Below are positions 36,920 to 45,100 of a stretch of 64,000 bases of DNA, piece after piece (within the stretch, counting starts at the first letter, position 1; every line of letters begins with the position of its first letter). The position numbers and the translations under genes are program-made. The notes beneath the pieces were generated by a model. It made no database searches, was not told the DNA's origin, and saw nothing but the letters and a program-made list of their open reading frames with translations. Origin of the DNA: Flavobacteriales bacterium (GTDB lineage: Bacteria > Bacteroidota > Bacteroidia > Flavobacteriales_G > Salibacteraceae); contig JAGQYO010000013.1 of assembly GCA_020435995.1 (NCBI GenBank), positions 1-64,000 of the forward strand, written 5' to 3'.

Positions 36920-36931
36920 CAAATATATTTG
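36920..36931. promoter_or_regulatory. Palindromic bidirectional -7 element CAAATATATTTG
   Basis: A perfect 12-bp palindrome giving TATATTTG (TAnnTTTG) on both strands, in the divergent gap between the oxidoreductase and the Ycf48-like gene. On the plus strand an ATTG at 36900-36903 lies 20 bp upstream; on the minus strand a CAAA at 36943-36946 lies 16 bp away. Both genes could start here. Confidence 0.5.
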
Positions 36932-36983
36932 TTTGCCTTTTGCAAAACTCTTTTTATCATCGTAGCTCATTCACTTGTTTCAA

Positions 36984-38042
36984 ATGAAAAATTCACTTCT
37001 TTTTTTACCCATTTTATTATTAAGTATGATCGGTTGTCAAATCGACAAAACACCGAAAGTACTGGTGGGGTTCCAACCCCAAGATGCGGATTCGCGAGCA
37101 TCGCTTAGGGGAGTGAGCGCCGTTGATGATTCGGTTTGCTGGGTAAGTGGCTCTAACGGTACGGTGATGCGCACCACCGATGGCGGCAATTCTTGGGAAA
37201 AGCACGTAGTACCTGGTCATCACCAGTCCGACTTTAGAGACATTCATGCTTTTTCGGCATCAAAAGCAATTGTGATGTCGATTGGCAGTCCTGCTAAAAT
37301 ATTTAGAACCAACAACGGGGGCAAAACCTGGTGGCTTACCTATTTCTACGATAACCCTGATGCTTTTTTGGACGGTATCGATTTCTGGAATGAAAACGAA
37401 GGAATTGCATTTGGAGATCAAATAGATGGCCGAATTTTTATCTTAAAAACCGACAATGGTGGAAACTCTTGGTATGAAATCCCGGTTGATAACCAGCCGG
37501 CCGCACTTGAAGGAGAAGGTGGGTTTGCGGCCAGTGGCACTAGTATTCGAGCAGGATTTGATAGCTTGGTGTGGATTGGCTTAGGTTTTCCGAGAGGACG
37601 CGTACTTTATTCGAATGACAAGGGAATTACATGGGATTTTCAATTAACAGGAATGGGCAATGGAGACTCTAGTAGAGGAGTTTATAGCATCGACTTCAAC
37701 AAAAAAAGAGAAATGATTGCTGTGGGTGGCAGTTGGAATAAGCCCGTTCAAGAGGATTTAACAGCATGCACCAGCCCCGATGGCGGCTCAAATTGGATGA
37801 TGGTGGAGGAAAACAAACCGATGGGATATCGCTCTTGTGTAGCTTTTATCCCCGAAACTGACTTTGCTATGTGTACCGGAACTACGGGTACCGACATTTC
37901 ATTCGACAAGGGTAGAAACTGGGAAAACGTAGACCAAACTCCATTTAACTCTTTGAGTTGGAGCCCAACTGGTAAATCAGGTTGGATAGTTGGAAATGAA
38001 GGTAAAATGGCAAAACTCATAGTTAGCGAAGCGACGAAATAA
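36984..38042 (+). CDS. Ycf48/BNR-like beta-propeller lipoprotein
   Basis: A 352-residue lipoprotein (signal with LSMIGC, C18). The mature part is a propeller of BNR-like blades, each with a GGxxW-type strand: GTVMRTTDGGNSWEKH, AKIFRTNNGGKTWWLT, IFILKTDNGGNSWYEI, RVLYSNDKGITWDF and DISFDKGRNWENV. It resembles photosystem II assembly factor Ycf48, but this organism shows no sign of photosynthesis and such proteins are common in Bacteroidota. The ATG at 36984 is chosen over a TTG at 36975. The stop overlaps the pterin dehydratase start. Confidence 0.9.
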   Translation: MKNSLLFLPILLLSMIGCQIDKTPKVLVGFQPQDADSRASLRGVSAVDDSVCWVSGSNGTVMRTTDGGNSWEKHVVPGHHQSDFRDIHAFSASKAIVMSIGSPAKIFRTNNGGKTWWLTYFYDNPDAFLDGIDFWNENEGIAFGDQIDGRIFILKTDNGGNSWYEIPVDNQPAALEGEGGFAASGTSIRAGFDSLVWIGLGFPRGRVLYSNDKGITWDFQLTGMGNGDSSRGVYSIDFNKKREMIAVGGSWNKPVQEDLTACTSPDGGSNWMMVEENKPMGYRSCVAFIPETDFAMCTGTTGTDISFDKGRNWENVDQTPFNSLSWSPTGKSGWIVGNEGKMAKLIVSEATK

Positions 38043-38284
38043 TGAGTTGGGACTTGGATGGCGACAAAATGTATCGAAAATTCACCTTCGATAATTTTGA
38101 CCTAGCTTGGGACTTTATGAATGAAGTGGCTCAAGTAGCTAAAAAACAAAATCATCATCCCGAGTGGAAAAATGTGTACAACCAAGTTGAAATTTGGTTG
38201 AGTACTCACGATGCCAATGACTCCATCACCTTTAAAGACTTAGAACTGGCCAATGAAATCGATTTGATTTTCGAAAAACCTTGA
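38042..38284 (+). CDS. 4a-hydroxytetrahydrobiopterin dehydratase (PCD/DCoH)
   Basis: An 80-residue enzyme recycling 4a-hydroxytetrahydrobiopterin formed by aromatic amino-acid hydroxylases. The active-site block NHHPEW occupies residues 37-42, preceded by FDLAWDFMNEVAQVAKK and followed by VEIWLSTHDANDSIT. It is slightly shorter than the usual family length at the N-terminus. The start overlaps the preceding stop (TAATG). No phenylalanine hydroxylase gene is nearby. Confidence 0.93.
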   Translation: MSWDLDGDKMYRKFTFDNFDLAWDFMNEVAQVAKKQNHHPEWKNVYNQVEIWLSTHDANDSITFKDLELANEIDLIFEKP

Positions 38285-38291
38285 TCATAGG

Positions 38292-38311
38292 ATGAAGTAA
38301 TAATACTTCAT
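38292..38311. terminator. Stem-loop between convergent genes
   Basis: ATGAAGTA, four bases, TACTTCAT: a perfect 8-bp stem with a 4-base loop just after the pterin dehydratase stop. No clear T-run follows. It may serve as a weak bidirectional terminator between this gene and the convergent fibre operon. Confidence 0.4.
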
Positions 38312-38415
38312 TACAAGAAGCAATTAGTTTTTTGAAGCAAAGGTGCTTATTGGAATTTAAAACAAGACTCAGAAGATTTAGATTTCATTTTTCACAGAAA
38401 CCAATAACAAAAGGC

Positions 38416-41400
38416 CTAGTTTTTATAAAGAATGAATGAAAAAGGGTTATCCACCAAAGAGTTGGTGTTTGATTGCCAAATATAAACTTCGAGTTTACCA
38501 CTACTAAAATCATAGGTAGCCGTCCTTCCGTTTCCGTTGGCTTCAGGCGCTACCATTGCCACACAATTACTGTTAAAAGCCGAAAAATTTGAGAATGTAA
38601 TAACGTATTTCCCTGTACTTGGATTGGTAACCGTAAAATTTCCTGTACCATTTGTAATACCTCCTCCGCCCGCAATGCGTCCCATAGCCGCAGGTAACAA
38701 ATTCACGGAACCAGTGCTCGGGGAGTTTAGCTCTTCTACACTGATGGAATCGGCATCGATCCCACCCACAACTTCCATGGCGTCAGATGGAGTTACCGTG
38801 CCGATACCCACTTTTCCAGAGGAGTCTATCATCATTCTGGGAACTCCGTTATTGGTGCTTCCTGTAAACATTCTTATTTGATAGGGATAGGTATTGTCTA
38901 AGCCTGAAAATAGAGAAATAGCGGCACCTCCATTCGTTCCATTAAAATCCGAAAACAACCGTAGAATAGCTCTGCCAGTACTTTTAAAATTGTCAATTCT
39001 GGCTGTATTATTTCCTTCCAAAAAAATGGAATTATTGACATGGAGACGTGCTTGAGGATTTGTAACTCCAATCCCTAAATTTCCACCAGAAGTCAATCTC
39101 ATTTTCTCTGGAAGTCCTGCAAAGCCTACTTGATTGCTTCCACCCGCAAATACAATATCGGGGTTTGCGCCTCCTTGTCGATGGATTTTCCAAGCGTAGT
39201 TTCCTCCTGGGTTTTGAAACGTAATACCTGTACTATCGCTGTTGTTTGTGGAAACCAGATTTATTGTATTGGGTTCTGATGATTGCACTCCTACAGTTCC
39301 CGCTAAAGTGTTATTCCCTACATCCATGCTAGCCACATCTGATATGGCTTTGCTGTTCATATTTAAATTAGTAGTGGCAGTGTGATTTCCAAGGTTATCG
39401 CCTTGCGAATCTTGCCAAGAAGCATTTCCATTCGCATCGGATGTTAATACCTTATTTAAGGCAGCCCCAGATGATAACCTAATTGCAGCTGCTTCCATTC
39501 CTCCTCCAACCTCAAATAGTGAATCAGGGCTTGAAGTGCCTATGCCTACCTTGCCACTGTTTAATACTTTCATACGTTCATCCCATGAAATAGAACCGCC
39601 GGCAGTTCCGGCTGGCGCCGTATAGAAGGAAATACCATCGCTGTGTAATTTAATTCGAGACGCTTCTTCAGCATTAATATAATTGTCGCCTTCGTTAAAT
39701 GCGTTTTCATAGATATTAAACCTTCCATTTCCATCTGCTACCCCAATTGTTCCCCAACCAAGGTTATTACCATTGGCCAGATAAAGTGCATCTCCGCCTC
39801 CATCAAGTTTTAGATCTCCTACTACATGCAATTCGGTTTGTGGACCATTGGTGCCTATACCCACTCTATTGAATCCCGCATCCACGTTAAATGTGTTGCC
39901 ATCCACGCTAAATGCAGCGGTAGAAGTAACTGACAAATTATTCCCACCAGCTGAGATAACCGTATTGCCTGTTAAGGATCCAGAACCATCATAAATACCG
40001 TTGCCATCTGCACTACTCGGGACAGACTGCCAAGAGGCAACTCCACTTCCATCAGTTTGCAAAAAATGACCATTCGTTCCTTTATTTGAAGGTAGTTGAA
40101 CTCCCCCAAGAATGGACAGAGTGTCGGCTAGAACTTTTCCAGCTACCCTCAATTTGCTTCTATTGGCCGTAAGTGTATCACCCAAAAGCAAGCCGCCATC
40201 ATCAAGGAATATCCCCCATTGATTCACGTCATTGGTACCTGCATGCATAGTAATTGCCCCACCATTAGCCTGTAATGCCAAAAAAGAAGTTGAGCCATTG
40301 TTTCTTGCTAAAATTTCATTGTCATCGAACACCACATTGGTTCCTGATGTATTGCCAATTACCAAATACCCATTTGAAGCATTCAAGGATGCATCATTTC
40401 CACCTCTAATATGCAAAGGAACTTGAGGTGATGTTGTGCCAATACCCACCTTACCAGCAGTAGTAATACGCATTACTTCGGTACTATTGGTCGTAAAAAT
40501 AATTCGGTCTGAACTTAAGGCTTGAACCTTTGCAGAGCCATCGTTGTCGGTAATTCGAGAACTGTCTTTTACAGAGTTCGGCAATTGCGCCGAGCTAATA
40601 CTTCCTTGAAAAACCGAACTGTTGGTTCCTGCCGCGGCGATGCTGCTGCTGTAGCAAATGATGTAGTTGACGTTGGCGTTGACAGGGCGGGTTTCATTTC
40701 CGCCAGTGCTCTCTATATACTGGGTAAACCAGCCCTCAGCACCAACTGTACTTTCTCCGGTGATTCCGGAAGTCGGAAAATTCAAAGGATCGTTATAACT
40801 AGCACCTGTTGAAGTTTTGCCCCAAACCCTATGAGAATGGCTCTGAATTTGATTGCCCTGGACAGATCCTACCTTATCCCCAGTATTTCCGCCGGTATTA
40901 ATTGCCGATCTACCAGCTGCATCTGGATCATTGCCAGCTCCTAAGTTCGTTCCTCTTAAAAAACGACCTCGTAAATCAGGTAAGTTGAAGTTGCTTCCAC
41001 TTCCACCCCAAGCATAGCCGATGGCCGAGAATAATTCAGAATAGGAAGCTGTTGCCAAACTGGCGCCGTTACATAATAAAAAACCCGCTGGTACTTGAGC
41101 TGTATCGCCCGCAAAGGAAATAATGGAACCCGCAGGAACGGCAAATTGAGTGGCACCAGCCGAAGCAATGTTGGACCAACCTGAACCATTGTTATAAAAA
41201 AAAGCTGAACTGTCGGTATTGTAAATAAGTAGTCCGGCGGCAGGAGAACCTATCGCATTCATTTGAGTGGTGGTCATTCGAGGCCCCAAAAATCCTCGAC
41301 TGTTACTTTGCACTTCTAAGGCTGCTGAAGAATTTGGCGTACCGCCTGTTTGGTTGATTAAAACCCATTGAGCCTTTGCCGTTGGCGCGGCGAGTAAAAA

Positions 41401-41712
41401 GATAAAAGTTATAAAGTAAAAAGCTGAAAGGGGAAAGTGGAAAGGGGAAAGTTTAAAGGGGAAAGGAAAAAGTCGAAAGTTGAAAGGAAAAAGTTTAAAG
41501 TGGAAAGGGGAATGGTTAAAGTGGAAAGGGGAAAGTTTAAAGTTTAAAGGAAAAAGTTTAAAGCTTAAAGCGGGAAGGTTAAAATGGAAAGAGGTGATTT
41601 TAAAGTCAAAAGGTTGAAGTTTAAAGGGGAATACCAGCAAATTTCTTTTGCTAATTCTCATTAAAATAAATTTTATTTTATCAATGACTGATGTTTTTTT
41701 TAATTTATCCAT
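38416..41712 (-). CDS. Fibre protein A: signal peptide interrupted by heptad tract, phage tail-collar domain
   Basis: A 1098-residue secreted fibre. The hydrophobic signal core is at 100-110 (FITFIFLLAAPTAKA, cleavage near 114). The shared N-terminal module (115-185: SSAALEVQSNSRGFLGPRMT, QMNAIGSPAAGLL) follows, then a phage tail-collar domain (about 193-255, FNLPDLRGRFLRG) with an HSH motif (H292, H294) like metal-binding tail fibres. A beta-fibre shaft with GKVGIGTxxP repeats and KVLTSDANGNASWQ linkers runs to an unassigned C-terminal beta domain (about 1000-1098). Residues about 29-99 are encoded by 30 heptanucleotide units. The ATG at 41712 lies 2 bp after the upstream stop; an alternative ATG at 41661 gives MRISKRNLL, a natural signal-peptide n-region. 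Confidence 0.85.
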   Translation of the reverse strand: MDKLKKTSVIDKIKFILMRISKRNLLVFPFKLQPFDFKITSFHFNLPALSFKLFPLNFKLSPFHFNHSPFHFKLFPFNFRLFPFPFKLSPFHFPLSAFYFITFIFLLAAPTAKAQWVLINQTGGTPNSSAALEVQSNSRGFLGPRMTTTQMNAIGSPAAGLLIYNTDSSAFFYNNGSGWSNIASAGATQFAVPAGSIISFAGDTAQVPAGFLLCNGASLATASYSELFSAIGYAWGGSGSNFNLPDLRGRFLRGTNLGAGNDPDAAGRSAINTGGNTGDKVGSVQGNQIQSHSHRVWGKTSTGASYNDPLNFPTSGITGESTVGAEGWFTQYIESTGGNETRPVNANVNYIICYSSSIAAAGTNSSVFQGSISSAQLPNSVKDSSRITDNDGSAKVQALSSDRIIFTTNSTEVMRITTAGKVGIGTTSPQVPLHIRGGNDASLNASNGYLVIGNTSGTNVVFDDNEILARNNGSTSFLALQANGGAITMHAGTNDVNQWGIFLDDGGLLLGDTLTANRSKLRVAGKVLADTLSILGGVQLPSNKGTNGHFLQTDGSGVASWQSVPSSADGNGIYDGSGSLTGNTVISAGGNNLSVTSTAAFSVDGNTFNVDAGFNRVGIGTNGPQTELHVVGDLKLDGGGDALYLANGNNLGWGTIGVADGNGRFNIYENAFNEGDNYINAEEASRIKLHSDGISFYTAPAGTAGGSISWDERMKVLNSGKVGIGTSSPDSLFEVGGGMEAAAIRLSSGAALNKVLTSDANGNASWQDSQGDNLGNHTATTNLNMNSKAISDVASMDVGNNTLAGTVGVQSSEPNTINLVSTNNSDSTGITFQNPGGNYAWKIHRQGGANPDIVFAGGSNQVGFAGLPEKMRLTSGGNLGIGVTNPQARLHVNNSIFLEGNNTARIDNFKSTGRAILRLFSDFNGTNGGAAISLFSGLDNTYPYQIRMFTGSTNNGVPRMMIDSSGKVGIGTVTPSDAMEVVGGIDADSISVEELNSPSTGSVNLLPAAMGRIAGGGGITNGTGNFTVTNPSTGKYVITFSNFSAFNSNCVAMVAPEANGNGRTATYDFSSGKLEVYIWQSNTNSLVDNPFSFILYKN
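41417..41626. repeat. Heptanucleotide tract, 30 registers of NNNAAAG, inside fibre gene A
   Basis: Reading the plus strand in steps of seven, 25 of 30 units end exactly in AAAG (variable part GGG, TGG, TTT, TCG, TTG, GAA and similar); the other five are near-matches. The tract is 210 bp, 70 codons on the coding strand. There it translates as a heptapeptide pattern (FPFNFKL, SPFHFxx). One unit gained or lost shifts the reading frame. Counts were made by eye. Confidence 0.9.
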
Positions 41713-41714
41713 GC

Positions 41715-42077
41715 CTATAAAGATTTAATTAATCCTGATATGATTTTCGATACTTCTTCACATTGGTTTTTAAGGCTTTCAAACTCTGATTTTTGAACAT
41801 AACCTAAATCCAAAGCCACATAAAGCATCGACCTTACTTCGCCACAACTTGCCTTTGAAATAAACAAATAATTTCTCCATTCGGGAGTGGTTCTCTTTTC
41901 AAATCCTTCGGCAAGATTGTTCATCACAGAAACGGAGGCTCTACAAATCTGATCTTTAAATCCAAAATCACGCGAATCTTTAAACAATGCATAAACCTCT
42001 TTAACAAGAAGCCGTGCTTTTTGCCAAGCAATTAAGTCCTCAAATCTTATGACCGTATGAGATGCAGATTCATTCAC
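41715..42077 (-). CDS. Four-helix-bundle protein (23S rRNA IVP / Avd-like family)
   Basis: A 120-residue all-helical protein with the hallmarks of the four-helix-bundle family: FEDLIAWQKARLLVKEVYALFK, FGFKDQICRASVSVMNNLAEGFEK, EWRNYLFISKASCGEVRSML and a final helix. This family includes proteins encoded by 23S rRNA intervening sequences and the Avd accessory protein of diversity-generating retroelements. No rRNA or reverse transcriptase is present here. Its stop is 2 bp from the start of fibre gene A, so they may be cotranslated. The function in this setting is unknown. Confidence 0.9.
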   Translation of the reverse strand: MNESASHTVIRFEDLIAWQKARLLVKEVYALFKDSRDFGFKDQICRASVSVMNNLAEGFEKRTTPEWRNYLFISKASCGEVRSMLYVALDLGYVQKSEFESLKNQCEEVSKIISGLIKSL

Positions 42078-42131
42078 CGTTTACACGCTATTATTTATTG
42101 TTCTATTTTCTTTTCTTCTCTCAATTTTGGA

Positions 42132-42164
42132 CTTTTCAACTTTCGTCTTTCAACTCCAAACTCC
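42132..42164. repeat. Short inverted copy of the heptanucleotide repeat
   Basis: The plus strand reads CTTTTCAA, CTTTCGT, CTTTCAA, CTCCAAA: the same CTTTNNN units as in fibre genes A and B but in the opposite orientation. It lies directly after the stop of fibre gene B and before the four-helix-bundle gene. Confidence 0.6.
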
Positions 42165-45100
42165 CTACTTATTACTCTGCCCTTCATTCAACATTTTTTG
42201 TATTAATTCCAATTTGGCGTTTATTTCATTGATTTTTGATGTTTGATCTTCGATGTTGGATTGTTGATTTTCGATTTTGGATTTTAGACCACTATTTTTC
42301 AATTTTAATTCTTCAATTAATACTTGTTGTTCTTTAATAGCTTGCAACAAGACAGCCGAGAATTTAGCGTAATCTGCAGCCAAATAGCCTTCGGAATTGG
42401 GATAAACCAACTCAGGATATACTTTTTGAAGGTCTTGTGCAATTAAACCAATTGTTCTTTCACTTGAAAAAGCCAAGTTTGGAAAATTAATTGTGTCCCA
42501 ATTGTGATAAACACCTTCAATTTGATCCAATGTATTGAGTACACCTTCTATTGGCAGAATGTTGTTTTTGTACCTTCTATCCGATACCAAAGCAACTCCA
42601 CCTGCCCTTACCAACCCGCTGGCATTAATATCGCCTATGACGTGTAATGGATACGTGGGATTAATTGTTCCAATACCTACATTTCCAGTATTAGATATTC
42701 TCATCGCCTCTGTACCATTTGTCCTAAACGTTGTTGGACCATTCTCCCAATTCCAAAATACAGCCTCAGAACCAGACATACCAACAGTGAGTCCATCGTT
42801 GGCATTCCCTCCCGAAGAAGAATTTGTATATTGCATATAACTACCTGACCCGCCAGTGTTTAAGTGAAAATATCTCTGTGGATTCGTGGTGCCGAACCCT
42901 ACAAAGCCGTTGCTGTCAATGACCATACGGACGGTCGTTTTTTTCTTATCGTAAAAGCCAACACTTCCTTTTGATAGCTCATTATTAGCGCTGTCATCAA
43001 CAAATATCAGCCAATCTGCCTGGTCATTTTTTATATCAAATCCTGCTTCTTTTGTAGTATTCTCAATCGTCACATAACCGTGATCAGCGCCTCCTTGGTA
43101 TACTAATAGGCGGTCTTGGGTTCGTGACGGAATTGCCCCGATTCCCACCTTGCCATCATTTACCACAGTCATTCTACGAGATTCGGTATAAGAGGCATCA
43201 GGTCCGACACTATCAGCGGTGTAAAACCCAATTGAGCCCGAGATGTAATCAAAATTTATAAATGAGCCTAATCCTCCATTGATACTTTTCCAGCCTCCAT
43301 CATAGTACATATTACCCGTAATGTGGGCATTGTTTAAGGCCGAAGTAATGCCTGTCATATTTCCTACTTGAAAATGTGCCTTTGGGTTGGTAGTACCTAT
43401 TCCTACATTTCCAGCGTTGGTAATTCTCATCCTCTCCGTAGTGGTAGATGCACCACCGGCGGTAGTATGGAACTGAATTCTTCCAGGGGCATCGGCTGTT
43501 GCAGGAGTTCCATCCACTTCAAATTGGATTTTCGCTACTGTATTGTATGTACTTCCATCGTATGCCGCAGCACTTATTCGTCCAACATTATCTCCCGTGA
43601 CTACTGCAGTGGACGAAGCTTCAGTGCCCCTTGCTTTGCTTAAGATTAACGACGAAGCGTCAGACAATGTAGAACCAAATGAATTGATGCGAGCAGTAGT
43701 GGTTGAAGAGCCCGAAATAGTTAGCTTCGCCGATAGTGAACTGGTACCAATTCCCATATTGCCGGCGGTGTCAATGGTCAGTCTGGTAACGCCTTTGGTA
43801 TCATCTCGAATCAAGAATTTTTTTGGAATGCCCAACTGACCTATCGAATAGGTTTGATGAACACTTTTCATTCGAATAAATACGTCATTATCACCTCCCG
43901 ATTCCATTTTAAATTCGGTGTTAGAAGTAGGGCGATATAGATGTAATCGAACGTCTTGATTTGTTGAAGCATAAGTTCCTAACCCCACCGTACCCGTATT
44001 TCTGATTTGCATGGTTAAGTTGCCATTATTAAAGAAAGTCGTTGAATCTCCATCTGCTGTTGGTTCTAGATCAATTCTCGTATCGCTATCTTCATCCTTT
44101 ACTTTACTACCCGCAGCTGGCGTTTCCCACGTTGCTTTTCCTTTGGCATCGGAGGTGAGGATTTTACCATTTGTTGCCCCAAAAGGAAGGAAGAAACTAT
44201 CTCTTACCGTAAGAGAACTATTTAACAAAAGTGAATCCGTAGCAAAATCACCAAAAATTAATGGCAAAGAAGAATTTGAATTTTCGATATAAAGTTTTTG
44301 GCTAGCAGTTGAGTCGTTCTGACCCGCTTTAAAGCCAAGAAATACATTTGAATGACCTGTATTGTCCTTTCCAGCTTCATAACCAATGGCAACATTTCGA
44401 ATACCCGATGCATTGTTTAGCAATGAAGAGGAACCGATACTTATGTTGTCAGACCCACCAGTTTTTGCTCCTTGAGCATGTCTGCCTATTGCAATGTTAT
44501 CATCTCCACCAGTAGTATTTTCTAAAGCTTGGACACCAAGGGCTACATTACCACTTCCGCCAGAATGAGAGCTAATCGCCTTATTTCCAATAGCAATATT
44601 ACCAAATCCTCCATTATTGTTTGTCAGTGCATTTCCACCAATGGCTAAATGAGCTTGGGAGCTTTCGTTACTAGCCAAAGCATTTCTACCAATCCCTACA
44701 GATGGGTTTGATGTTGTTGGAAATTTATAATTGACCGCTGCATTCTCGCCAATAAATAGATGACCGCTGGTATTTAAAACCTCAATTCTTCCGCTGTCCA
44801 ATCTGAAGAATTCGGTCCCTCCCAAATCAAATCGTATGATGTCTTCGTCTGCAGATTCTTCCACTTGAATTTTGGTATCGTTATCGGAGTCTTGTATGGA
44901 AGAAACTGCAGCCACAGAAGGCGTTTGCCAAGAGGCCACTCCATTGGCATCAGAAGTAAGCACCTTGGTTGCTCCCGCACCATCAGTCATAGTAAGGTAG
45001 GTCGTTTTGATACCCCCATTTACGGTAAGAGTAGAATCAATTGAACCGGATCCTACGCCCAGTTTTGATGAAGGAATTACGACATTACCGCTAAAATTAG

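Noticed and set aside
36984-38042. A photosystem II assembly factor in the strict sense
   Set aside because: The Ycf48-like propeller is common in non-photosynthetic Bacteroidota and no photosynthesis genes are nearby.
41417-41626. A CRISPR array
   Set aside because: The repeat is a contiguous 7-bp tandem with no spacers.
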